Source: Litorimonas haliclonae
GTDB taxonomy: Bacteria > Pseudomonadota > Alphaproteobacteria > Caulobacterales > Maricaulaceae
Assembly: GCF_965138505.1 (NCBI RefSeq)
Contig: NZ_CBCSCO010000002.1
Span: 186,001-250,000, forward strand
Reading direction: 5' to 3'
Length of the DNA: 64,000 nucleotides
Each line of letters starts with the position of its first letter. Within the stretch, counting starts at the first letter, position 1. Below the pieces are notes generated by a model. It saw nothing but the letters and a program-made list of their open reading frames with translations, was not told the origin of the DNA and did not search any database. This document shows, piece by piece, positions 52,643-60,661 of the stretch. Position numbers and translations under genes: made by a program.

Positions 52643-53262
52643 GCGGTCGGGATAAAGAAGCCGGCTTTACGCTTATCGAAATGCTCGTGAGCCTTTTTAT
52701 TTTTTCGCTAATTTCAGCGGGAACAATGACTGTGATGAGCAGCTCTATAGCTGTCCGAGACCGGGTCAATCAGGGCATGGAAGAGCTAAATCGGATACAG
52801 GCCTCCCGGTCAATAATGCGAACGGACTTCGAACGGATATCCTTACGCGCGCGGCGGGATATTCTTGGCAGCTTCGAGCCCTACGTTCTGACCACGGATG
52901 GAGAATCCCTAATCAATTTCACTCGGTTGGGCCGTGAGAATCCTGGCGGATTAGAGGCGCGCGGCGACGCCGAACGCGTAGCTTATTACTTTCGGGATGA
53001 GAAACTCATTCGTCAAAGCTGGCCAACAGCGAATCCGGATGTGTCGAGCGAGCCACGCGAAATAGTTTTGTTTGATAACTTATTATCCGCCCGTCTCGAA
53101 TTTCTTTCCGAGGATCTTATCCCTATTTCGCGGTTGGCTATCCCTGTTGAAGCGGCAGCGAGCGGGCCCGGGGGCGCTACTACCTTGCCCGGCGTGGCGC
53201 GGTTCGTTCTGACAGAGCGGAACAATAATGTGTCCGAATATATTTTCGAGCTTCGCGGGTGA
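52639..53262 (+). CDS. gspJ: Type II secretion minor pseudopilin GspJ
   Basis: A 207-residue pseudopilin. It has KEAG at the cleavage site, then FTLIEMLVSLFIFSLISAG, and a soluble domain with SRSIMRTDFERISLR and FTRLGRENPGG segments typical of GspJ. It overlaps gspI and gspK by 4 bases each. It is similar in N-terminal sequence to its paralogue neighbours but longer, which fits GspJ. Confidence 0.9.
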   Translation: MSGRDKEAGFTLIEMLVSLFIFSLISAGTMTVMSSSIAVRDRVNQGMEELNRIQASRSIMRTDFERISLRARRDILGSFEPYVLTTDGESLINFTRLGRENPGGLEARGDAERVAYYFRDEKLIRQSWPTANPDVSSEPREIVLFDNLLSARLEFLSEDLIPISRLAIPVEAAASGPGGATTLPGVARFVLTERNNNVSEYIFELRG

Positions 53263-54308
53263 GGGGCCGAGCGGACAAAGAACGCGGCGCCGTATTAATT
53301 GCGACCTTGCTGATTATGGCAATTATGGCGGCGTTGACGGTGACTCTCATGGAAGATATCCGGCTGTCTATTAAACGCACCGCGAATGTTTCAGATTACG
53401 CGCAAGCCGATTGGTATGTTCGCGGCGCCGAAGATTACGTTGCAGATATCTTGGCGCAGCGTTTGCAATCCGTTCCCGCCGAAGGCCGCAATCAGGTCCT
53501 TTCCAGTATTAATCCTATCATCCTGCCAATTGAAGACGGCGTCATGCAGATGACCGTGCGCGACGGCTCGCATTGCTTCAATTTGGGCAGCCTAACGACC
53601 TCTCAAGGCCAGCCCAACGAAGCGGCGGGAGAGCAATTTATCAATACATTGGACGCACTTGGCGTGCCGCTTAACCAAGCTGAAGGCCTAAGAGCCACTT
53701 TAACGGACTGGGTGGATACGGACAGCCAGGCGGAACCCGGCGGCGCGGAAGACGGCGATTATCTACGGCGCACCCCGCCAGTTCTTCCGGCGAATACGCC
53801 GCTGGCCTCTGTCATGGAACTTCGGGCCGTCCAAGGCGTCACTCCAGAGCTTTATGAAGCGATCCGGCCCTGGCTTTGTGTTGGAGAGCCTTATGTCGAG
53901 ACCAAGTTCAATATTGATTTGGCGGAAGCCTGGCAGGCGCCTTTACTGGCTGGATTAATGGGCGGTGCGGATAACCTTACTCTGGCCAAGCAACTCATTG
54001 CCGACCGTCCGGAGCGGGGCTACGGCTCTATGGAGGTTGTTCTAGCCAACCCAGCCCTGCAAGACCTGCCGCAACGCGAAGGCGAGCCTGATATTGCAGG
54101 CCTCCTACAGTCCTCTCTCATTTTTACCCCTCAGTCCCTCTGGGTCGAACTGGAATTAACTTACCGAAAAGCTCAAAGATCGCGCAGCTTTCACTTTACA
54201 GGGGTGGACAACGGGCAACCGATTCTGACATATCGTGGATGGGGCCGTGAAAGTTTCCGCCCTTATCTGCGTCCCGTCGACGCGACGACTGCTTCGGAAG
54301 GCCGATAG
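53259..54308 (+). CDS. gspK: Type II secretion minor pseudopilin GspK
   Basis: A 349-residue pseudopilin starting with GTG that overlaps the gspJ stop. The leader MRGRADKERG is followed by AVLIATLLIMAIMAALTV; Glu at +5 is missing, as is usual for GspK, which caps the tip. The large alpha domain contains LRATLTDWVDTDSQAEPGGAE (a calcium-binding-like segment) and the MELRAVQGVTPELYEAIRPWL helix-hairpin-helix-like part. The length fits the family. Confidence 0.92.
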   Translation: MRGRADKERGAVLIATLLIMAIMAALTVTLMEDIRLSIKRTANVSDYAQADWYVRGAEDYVADILAQRLQSVPAEGRNQVLSSINPIILPIEDGVMQMTVRDGSHCFNLGSLTTSQGQPNEAAGEQFINTLDALGVPLNQAEGLRATLTDWVDTDSQAEPGGAEDGDYLRRTPPVLPANTPLASVMELRAVQGVTPELYEAIRPWLCVGEPYVETKFNIDLAEAWQAPLLAGLMGGADNLTLAKQLIADRPERGYGSMEVVLANPALQDLPQREGEPDIAGLLQSSLIFTPQSLWVELELTYRKAQRSRSFHFTGVDNGQPILTYRGWGRESFRPYLRPVDATTASEGR

Positions 54309-54310
54309 AC

Positions 54311-55408
54311 ATGCGCGAGGGCTTGATATTACTGCTGCCGGGCACCGAGTCGGCGCCGCTTTTATGGGGCCATTGGCGTGATGGAAAGGTTTCCGACACA
54401 GGGCAAATTCCATTTGCGGAAGCGGAAACTTTGGCGGCTAAGTCACTCCCCGTTGCTATCGTCCTTCCCGGACAAAATGCACAGACTTTTGCCCATGACA
54501 TTCCGAAAATGCGCCGCCGCGAACGGGAAAACGCTGTCCTTTTCTCTCTCGAAGATAATCTTTCCATGCCGTTCGATAGCCTTCATGTCGCCACGCAAGA
54601 TGAGGTCGAAATAGACGAAAGCCCGATCAACCTTGCCACAATTATATCAAAGTCTGTGATGGGAGAGGTAATTGATTGGGCCCGCGAAAACGGACTGAAC
54701 GTTCAACATATTCTGACAGATTATGATGCGGTAACCGGCTTGGAGCCACGCCCGCTTGCGCTGCCGGACCGCGTTGTTCATGCGGGGCCTCTTGGTCACA
54801 CACTCGACATGGATTGGTATGACGGCCCCTTAGAGACCTTAGACCAACCCACGATATTAAATGCCATTGGGCGCCGCCTGTCGGCGGCGAATAATTTGAT
54901 GCAGGGCGAGTTTGCGCCGAAATCTGCTCTGAGCGGAACACTCCAGAGAGGGCTTCGTATTGCGGCGCTGGCCGCGTGCCTGGGGATCGCTGTCTTAGTT
55001 TTTGAAACTATGGAGGCCCGCGCCATTTCCAAGCAGGCGGAGAATGTTCAGGCGCAAACAGCCCGGCTTTATACCGAGCAAACCGGACAGGCGGCGCCGA
55101 ATAATCCCGCCCGCGCTGTCGCTCAGGCCGCGCGGTCCGGGAATGTCGCTCCGACGCAATTCCTGGCGCTGTCTGATATTGCCTTTCGCGCTCTGGCCGA
55201 CTTTGACGATGTATCGATTGAACGTTTGAGTTTTCAGGACAGCCGCAATGAATTGCAGCTACGCTTTAGCTATCCAAGTTTTGAGCGAGCAGAAGCGGTA
55301 AAAGCCGCGATGGAAGCCGCCGGAGGAGATTTTACCCCGGGAGGCGTGCGCGAGCAAAGCGGGCGCTTTGTCGGTGAGGCCGTGTTAAGAGCGGCGGGGG
55401 CGTCCTGA
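54311..55408 (+). CDS. gspL: Type II secretion protein GspL
   Basis: A 365-residue bitopic protein. The cytoplasmic actin-like domain (to ~215) contains the segment VAIVLPGQNAQTFAHDIPKMRRRERENAVLFSLED. One membrane helix follows (LRIAALAACLGIAVLVFE), then a short periplasmic ferredoxin-like domain. It anchors GspE to the inner membrane together with GspM. Its stop overlaps the gspM start by one base. The sequence is divergent, so assignment leans on topology and position. Confidence 0.85.
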   Translation: MREGLILLLPGTESAPLLWGHWRDGKVSDTGQIPFAEAETLAAKSLPVAIVLPGQNAQTFAHDIPKMRRRERENAVLFSLEDNLSMPFDSLHVATQDEVEIDESPINLATIISKSVMGEVIDWARENGLNVQHILTDYDAVTGLEPRPLALPDRVVHAGPLGHTLDMDWYDGPLETLDQPTILNAIGRRLSAANNLMQGEFAPKSALSGTLQRGLRIAALAACLGIAVLVFETMEARAISKQAENVQAQTARLYTEQTGQAAPNNPARAVAQAARSGNVAPTQFLALSDIAFRALADFDDVSIERLSFQDSRNELQLRFSYPSFERAEAVKAAMEAAGGDFTPGGVREQSGRFVGEAVLRAAGAS

Positions 55409-55875
55409 TGTTTTCAAATCTCAGACATCATTGGCAGGAAAGAGAGCCGCGAGAGCAGGTTTTGCTCGGCGTTATGGGCGGGCTCCTCGCTCTTGTTGTT
55501 TTCTGGCAGTTTATTTTAAACCCGGTTTTCTCAGCTCAAAATGATGCGCGCGCCGATCTTCTCCGCGCCGAACGCGATTATACAACAGTGGCCCGGACGC
55601 TTCCGACTTTGTCCTCGGGCGGTCGAGCCGCCGTCACGCGCCCGTTCAGTCAGGCCGTATTTATCGAAACCGCTCGGGCCCGGGGCATTAACCCCTCTCG
55701 CGTTCAGCCTGACGGGAATGAAAGCCTGACCGTTTGGATCGAAACTCAAGACACACAAGCGCTTTACGGCCTCTTGAACGATGTCATCGTGAAAAACGGG
55801 GCCGTGCTAAACCGGGTGACGATTTCGACGAGCGTCAATCAAAATCTGTCAGCGCAAATTACTTTCACGCTTTAA
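55408..55875 (+). CDS. gspM: Type II secretion protein GspM
   Basis: A 155-residue bitopic protein with a short cytoplasmic tail, one membrane helix (residues ~19-38, VLLGVMGGLLALVVFWQFIL) and a ferredoxin-like periplasmic domain. WQEREPREQVLLG before the helix is the typical GspM start. It is the last gene of the gsp run and its 3' end overlaps the convergent ada gene by 11 bases. The operon therefore lacks gspN and gspO, and gspC and gspD are not upstream of gspE. Confidence 0.88.
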   Translation: MFSNLRHHWQEREPREQVLLGVMGGLLALVVFWQFILNPVFSAQNDARADLLRAERDYTTVARTLPTLSSGGRAAVTRPFSQAVFIETARARGINPSRVQPDGNESLTVWIETQDTQALYGLLNDVIVKNGAVLNRVTISTSVNQNLSAQITFTL

Positions 55876-56914
55876 TTTCGACGCCTTCGAGCGCCAGCAA
55901 AGCCCGCTTGCGGTCCAGCCCCCCGGCATAACCGCCGAGCCCGCCGTCTTTGGCAATGACGCGGTGGCACGGCACGATAAGCGCGAGCCCGTTCTTGGCA
56001 TTTGACCCCGCCACAGCGCGGACGGCTTTGTCATTCCCAACCGCTATCGCCAAATCCGCATAGCTCCGCGTTTCGCCATAGGGAATTTTTTGTAATTGCG
56101 CCCAGGTCTGTTTCTGAAACGCCGTACCGGTCAAAGTCAGCGGAGTCTGAAAGGCGGTTAAATTTCCATTGAAATAGGATGTCAGCTCCGCCTCGATTTG
56201 TTCGGAAATGGCGGTTCGCCCCGCTTCAATCGGGCGCCGATGAAGACGATATAAACGCTTCACTTGCCCGATCATTTCGACCCGATTGGTGAATTCGAGC
56301 ATATAGAGAGAGGTTTCATCCGCAATGCTCACCATTCGTCCGAGAGGCGTTTCATGCCATGCGATGGACAGCGGCGCGCCGTCCGAAAGCTTTGTTTTGG
56401 CGGGGGCGCTCCCGAACAGCCCCGCATAGGCGGCGCGAAATCCGGAGGGGCTGTCAAAGCCCGCGTCCAGTTGGGCGTTTATCACACTGTCTCCTTTTTG
56501 CAGGGATTTTGCCCCGCGTCCTAACCGGACCCAACGCACAAAATCGCTGAGACTAAACCCCGTATGATCCTTGAAGGTCCGCCGTAAGGTTGTGGGGGAA
56601 TAGCCCTGGTCTTGCAGCGCGGCTTCAGACCAATCTTTTGAGGGATCGGCGAGGATATCCGCCATCAGGGCTTCGAGCATCCGGTGCTGCCCGCCCAGCG
56701 GGTGGCAGCGTTTGCAGGGTCGAAACCCGGCCAGCAGCGCGTCTTGAACCTCTTCAAAAAACAGGCAGTTTTTCCGCAAAGGCAAACGCGCCGGACATCC
56801 CGGACGGCAGAAAATACCTGTCGAAGTGACGCCGAGATAAAAGCGCAAACCTTTCGCCGCCTCTTTATCCAGCAAGGCGGCGTAGCGTTGGTCATCTGTA
56901 AGGGGCTGCGTCAT
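55865..56914 (-). CDS. ada: Ada, bifunctional DNA methyl-repair protein and transcriptional activator
   Basis: A 349-residue protein with the full Ada layout. The N-terminal zinc domain has Cys36, Cys40, Cys67 and Cys70 (FCRPGCPAR, PCKRCHP) and accepts a methyl from DNA phosphotriesters. An AraC-type DNA-binding region follows (GYSPTTLRRTFKDHTGFSLSDFVRW). The C-terminal O6-methylguanine methyltransferase domain has the active-site PCHRVIA with Cys316. It repairs alkylated DNA and, when methylated, turns on the adaptive response. It is convergent with gspM and overlaps its 3' end by 11 bases. No alkB or alkA is adjacent. Confidence 0.96.
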   Translation of the reverse strand: MTQPLTDDQRYAALLDKEAAKGLRFYLGVTSTGIFCRPGCPARLPLRKNCLFFEEVQDALLAGFRPCKRCHPLGGQHRMLEALMADILADPSKDWSEAALQDQGYSPTTLRRTFKDHTGFSLSDFVRWVRLGRGAKSLQKGDSVINAQLDAGFDSPSGFRAAYAGLFGSAPAKTKLSDGAPLSIAWHETPLGRMVSIADETSLYMLEFTNRVEMIGQVKRLYRLHRRPIEAGRTAISEQIEAELTSYFNGNLTAFQTPLTLTGTAFQKQTWAQLQKIPYGETRSYADLAIAVGNDKAVRAVAGSNAKNGLALIVPCHRVIAKDGGLGGYAGGLDRKRALLALEGVEIKA

Positions 56915-56984
56915 GGGATTGATGTAGCATACCCCATATAACTCCGCCGCCGAAATTCGGTCACGGATGTGATTTAATTCGCGC

Positions 56985-58313
56985 TTACTCTTCGTTTTTG
57001 TAAATCACGCCGCCTTTCATGACAAAATCAACATCCATTAATTCTTCGATATCGTCCAGAGGGTCCCCGTCCACCCCGATCAGATCGGCATATTTGCCTT
57101 CTTCCAGAGAGCCGATAACGTCCTCCAGACCAATATGTTTGGCCGCAACCGTGGTGGCAGAGGCGATGGCTTCCTGAGCGGTCATCCCGGCCTCGACCAG
57201 ATATTGGAACTCTTTGGCATTCTCGCCGTGTTTGGACACGCCGGTATCCGTGCCAAAGGCAATATTGACGCCGTTTTCATAGGCAATGCGCGCCATATCC
57301 AGCATTTGCGGGCCCACCTGCAAGGCTTTCTCGGCCGAGTTTGGCGGCAGCCAATCGGTGTTTTCCGCCCAATCGACAACCGTCATTCCCGCAAGAACTG
57401 TCGGGACGAGGGTCGCGTCATATTGTTTAAAGAGCGCGGCTGTGCCGGCGTCCAGATAGGTGCCGTGTTCGATGGACTTCACCCCGGCTTTCAAGGCGCT
57501 CTCAATGCCCTCTTTGCCATGGGCGTGGGCGGTCACCTTGCGGCCCATTTTGGTGGCCGCTTCGACAATCGATTCCAGCTCGTCATTAAAAAATTGCTGA
57601 CCCGTTCCGGCATTGGTGTTCGACAGCACGCCGCCTGTGGCCGTAATTTTAATAACGTCCGCGCCGTTCTTTACGGCTTGGCGTGTGGCGCGGCGGCAAT
57701 CCGCCGGCCCGTCGCAAATCGTTTCTGACGCAAAGAAATGCAGCAAATCATCTTTGAACCCGTGCGAGTCGCCGTGTCCGCCCGTGACGGAAATCGCCGA
57801 TCCGGCCGCCTGAATATGCGGGCCGGGCACCGTGCCGGCATTAATGGCGCGTTTCAGCGCAAAAATCTCATTCGGCCCGCCCACATCCTGCACGGCGGTA
57901 AAACCCGCCATCAAGGTGGTCTTGGCGTTTTTCGCGGCCTGAAAGGCGCTATCGCCGGATTCCATCAGAACCGGTTCCCAGCGAGACGTCGGAGACCATT
58001 CACTGCGAAGGTGAACATGGCTGTCAATCAAGCCGGGCAGAAAGAACATCTCTTTTTTATCGAGAATGGTCGCCGCGTCATCTTCGAGAAAGCCTTCTTC
58101 CACGCCGACTATTTTCCCGTCATGGATGATAATGGTCGCGTCAGAAATAGGGTCTTCACCGGGAACCGCCAGAACTTCTCCCGCATGGATCAGAGTGAAA
58201 TCCTCATAATTATCATGCGGGCCGTCATGCGCGAACGAATCAAAAGCAACGCCAATCCCCCCGATAAGAAAGGAAATGGCGGCGGCGGAGGTCAGGAGGG
58301 TACGATAAGTCAT
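56985..58313 (-). CDS. Secreted amidohydrolase (Xaa-Pro dipeptidase/imidazolonepropionase-like)
   Basis: A 442-residue metal-dependent hydrolase with a Sec signal peptide (residues 1-28, ending SFAHDG). The metal site is spread over DSHVHLRSEWS (His), KITATGGVLSNTNAG, VTAHAHGKEGIESALKAGVKSIEHGT and FGTDTGVSKHGENAKEF (Asp). The order and the YADLIGVDGDPLDDI tail match the periplasmic prolidase-like branch of the amidohydrolase superfamily, whose members cleave Xaa-Pro or N-acyl substrates. The exact substrate is unknown. It is divergent from the MBL-rhodanese gene. Confidence 0.85.
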   Translation of the reverse strand: MTYRTLLTSAAAISFLIGGIGVAFDSFAHDGPHDNYEDFTLIHAGEVLAVPGEDPISDATIIIHDGKIVGVEEGFLEDDAATILDKKEMFFLPGLIDSHVHLRSEWSPTSRWEPVLMESGDSAFQAAKNAKTTLMAGFTAVQDVGGPNEIFALKRAINAGTVPGPHIQAAGSAISVTGGHGDSHGFKDDLLHFFASETICDGPADCRRATRQAVKNGADVIKITATGGVLSNTNAGTGQQFFNDELESIVEAATKMGRKVTAHAHGKEGIESALKAGVKSIEHGTYLDAGTAALFKQYDATLVPTVLAGMTVVDWAENTDWLPPNSAEKALQVGPQMLDMARIAYENGVNIAFGTDTGVSKHGENAKEFQYLVEAGMTAQEAIASATTVAAKHIGLEDVIGSLEEGKYADLIGVDGDPLDDIEELMDVDFVMKGGVIYKNEE

Positions 58314-58542
58314 ACCCGACCTTTAACACATTCTTAACCTTTGCGAAGGCCCTTCGCGTGAGAGGATTGTGGGGAAGTGAGACTTCAAAAGCTATTCGGA
58401 ACGAAAACGTCCGAAGACGAGATGATATTTCTCTTTGGCATTTTCTGGCCGAGCGGTGTTCCTCGTCACATCGAAAGTCTTTCGGAACAATATAGGTAGC
58501 CTGATAATATATCTAATAACGCAATAACTAAGAGCTATATCT

Positions 58543-59892
58543 ATGTTTGTTCATAAGATAAAATCGGATGGCTTGGCCCACCTTTCTTATTTGGTGGGTG
58601 ACGGAGCAGAAGCCTGCGTAATAGATCCGAGGCGTGATTGTGACGTATATATTCGGCATGCCAGAGAACGCGGGGCGCAGATCACTCACATTATAGAAAC
58701 CCACCGGAATGAGGATTTAGTTTCAGGCGCGCCTATCCTCTCGCAACAAACGGGTGCGAAAGTTTATCATGGGCCGAACGCTGATGGCGAGGTGGTATAT
58801 GCGACGACAACGAAGGAAGGGGATGAATTTCAATTAGGAAATATGTGTCTACGTATTTTAGAAACGCCCGGGCATACGTATGACAGTATTTCGATCGCTA
58901 TTTACGATCAAGAATTAGAAAAGGGCGCCGTTGGCGTATTTACCGGCGATGCTCTTTTTGTCGGTGATGTTGGTCGTACCGATTTTTATCCCGAACAATC
59001 CGAAAAAGTTGCAGGACTACTTTACGACAGTTTGCAAAAACTTATGCAACTTGGAGACCAGACAATTATTTATCCGGCACATGGCGCCGGGTCCGTTTGC
59101 GGCAATGATATGGCAAACCGTGAGTTCTCAACTATCGGTCATGAGCGTGAAAACAATTCGAGGCTCAAAATCAAATCCCGAGAAGAATTTATCAAGGAAA
59201 AATTAGACGAACATCACTATATTCCTCAGTACTTTTCTTTGATGGAACACTTAAACCTTGTGGGCGGCTCAGAAATTGACAAGGTTCTCATACCCAAGCC
59301 CTTTGCGCCTGGGAGGTTTAAGCCTGACCTTGCAGACTGGCTCTTGGATGTGAGGTCGGTGACCTCTTTTGGCGGAGCCCATGTTCCAGGATCAATATCT
59401 ATGCCTCAGGATATGATTTCAGCTTTCGCTGGATATTTTCTAAGTGAATCAGATTCGATCTTTCTTATATCTGACCATAGTGACCAAGCGGAACAAGCAT
59501 CACGTCAATTGGCTCGTATGGGGTTTGATAATATCGTGGGACGATTAGACGGTCTCGTAGGCTTATCCACAACGGGAGCAAAGATTAAAAGTTTGACTTT
59601 TGTGGACGCCGAATGTGTCCGTAAAAGAGTGAATAGCTCCAAAGATAATTGGGTGTTGCTGGATGTACGCTCAAAGGACGAATTTGAACAAGGACACATC
59701 GACGGCGCGAGGCATCAATATGTGGGACACATAAAATCCTGTTTAGGTGAATTAGACGCTCATAAGGAATATACGGTTATGTGCGGAAGTGGGGCCAGAG
59801 CGACGATTGCTGCCTCTTTTTTACAGGCGAATAATTTCAAGAATGTAGATGTATTCCTCGGGTCAATGGGAGCATGGAAAGCGAATAAGTAG
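58543..59892 (+). CDS. MBL-fold protein with two rhodanese-like domains and atypical metal motif
   Basis: A 449-residue protein with a metallo-beta-lactamase fold domain (1-~250) and two C-terminal rhodanese modules. The architecture resembles persulfide dioxygenase fusions and would act on thiosulfate or persulfide. The usual HxHxDH is replaced by ETHRNEDL (52-59), leaving only His54 and Asp58, although His111, Asp136 and His180 (ETPGH, FTGDALF, IYPAHGAGS) remain. The first rhodanese module lacks the active Cys (segment LISDHSDQAEQ), while the second keeps it at Cys414 (VMCGSGARAT). The activity is therefore uncertain. Related proteins with ETHRNEDY are known, so this is a family variant, not damage. 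Confidence 0.8.
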   Translation: MFVHKIKSDGLAHLSYLVGDGAEACVIDPRRDCDVYIRHARERGAQITHIIETHRNEDLVSGAPILSQQTGAKVYHGPNADGEVVYATTTKEGDEFQLGNMCLRILETPGHTYDSISIAIYDQELEKGAVGVFTGDALFVGDVGRTDFYPEQSEKVAGLLYDSLQKLMQLGDQTIIYPAHGAGSVCGNDMANREFSTIGHERENNSRLKIKSREEFIKEKLDEHHYIPQYFSLMEHLNLVGGSEIDKVLIPKPFAPGRFKPDLADWLLDVRSVTSFGGAHVPGSISMPQDMISAFAGYFLSESDSIFLISDHSDQAEQASRQLARMGFDNIVGRLDGLVGLSTTGAKIKSLTFVDAECVRKRVNSSKDNWVLLDVRSKDEFEQGHIDGARHQYVGHIKSCLGELDAHKEYTVMCGSGARATIAASFLQANNFKNVDVFLGSMGAWKANK

Positions 59893-59929
59893 GGGGAACA
59901 TTTCTATTGTAACCCAACGGTTCAAAGCT

Positions 59930-60267
59930 CTACAGCGCCCGATACGCAATATCTCCGGCAAAATCCGTCTTCCCAGTCTATTTTCGTATCAATGACGTCA
60001 TAGGCCTTTTCTACTGCCTCTTTCAGCGTCGGGGCTTGGGCTGTGACAGAGAGGACGCGTCCGCCTGCCGCCTGCAACTGCGCGCCGTCACGTTTCGTGC
60101 CGGCGTGAAAGATCACGACGCCGTCCGTTTCATTCGCGTAATCCAGATCGTTAATCGGCGTGCCTTTATTATATTTTCCGGGATAGCCATTGGCGGCGAG
60201 GACGACATTGACGACGGGCTCGTCAAACCAGGCGGGCGCGCCCAGCGCATCCAGCGTACTATTTTTC
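59930..60267 (-). pseudogene. purD: 3' remnant of purD (phosphoribosylamine-glycine ligase)
   Basis: Only the C-terminal ~110 residues of PurD are present on the minus strand. The visible segments are LDALGAPAWFDEPVVNVVLAANGYPGKYNKGT (in pieces), VIFHAGTKRDGAQLQAAGGRVLSVTA, and YDVIDTKIDWEDGFCRR. The ATP-grasp N-terminal ~300 residues are missing; upstream sequence on that strand is unrelated. Near the end the expected FCRRDIAYRAL is broken by a frameshift (loss of 2 bases, or gain of 1) at about 59951-59957. The frame then reads past the original stop (TAG at 59932-59930) to 59922. A functional purD must lie elsewhere. The 188-codon open frame covering this region should not be annotated as a protein. 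Confidence 0.75.
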
Positions 60268-60328
60268 GCCATCACTCTCATCGTACGAGAAGCCGATAAT
60301 CTTATTCTCCTGCGACCTGTATCACAAA

Positions 60329-60574
60329 TTGAAAGACAACGCTTTTGAGCGCATGGGTGGCGAAGTGCCCGCGCGTTCCCCTGTGGTGAGACAAGAGCTC
60401 TTGATTGTCCATTGGGAAAGCTTTGTGGAGCCCAACCCTCAAACGGCAACAATTCCCACGCCCGCTTACTATGCCCCGAAAGCCCCAAAGCGCAAAGCCA
60501 GCGCCAAACCCGAGGTCAGTGATGACTATGTTTTTGACATAAGAGGCCACATTTACCTCTATTTGCACTTGTGA
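60329..60574 (+). CDS. Orphan 81-codon frame, possible gene remnant
   Basis: A plus-strand frame encoding a Pro/Lys-rich segment and ending VFDIRGHIYLYLHL. The open frame continues upstream without a good start. No family is recognised. It could be the tail of a gene disrupted with the purD remnant, because the region between 59.9 and 60.6 kb has no intact gene. Confidence that it is expressed is low. Confidence 0.25.
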   Translation: MKDNAFERMGGEVPARSPVVRQELLIVHWESFVEPNPQTATIPTPAYYAPKAPKRKASAKPEVSDDYVFDIRGHIYLYLHL

Positions 60575-60609
60575 GGCGTTTGCAACTAAGCTAGTGACCC
60601 CCAACACTA

Positions 60610-60628
60610 ATTGAGAACTACTCTCAAT
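60610..60628. promoter_or_regulatory. Fur-like box upstream of the TonB-dependent receptor
   Basis: ATTGAGA (60610-60616) and TCTCAAT (60622-60628) are perfect inverted arms around ACTAC. The 15-base core TGAGAAC-T-ACTCTCA (60612-60626) matches the 7-1-7 Fur pattern TGAGAAT-N-ATTCTCA at 12 of 14 arm positions. It lies 33 bases upstream of the GTG start. Confidence 0.6.
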
Positions 60629-60661
60629 AGCGAGATTGTGAAAGTTTCTAAGGAGAAAATT

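Noticed and set aside
58323..58337. Second TTAA-N7-TTAA box, 10 bases upstream of the amidohydrolase start
   Set aside because: The spacing to the start codon is too short for a usual CtrA promoter, and about one chance match is expected in 64 kb. It was not called as a site.
59922..60488. Single 188-codon protein on the minus strand
   Set aside because: It joins unrelated sequence to a truncated, frameshifted purD tail, so it is described as a pseudogene instead.
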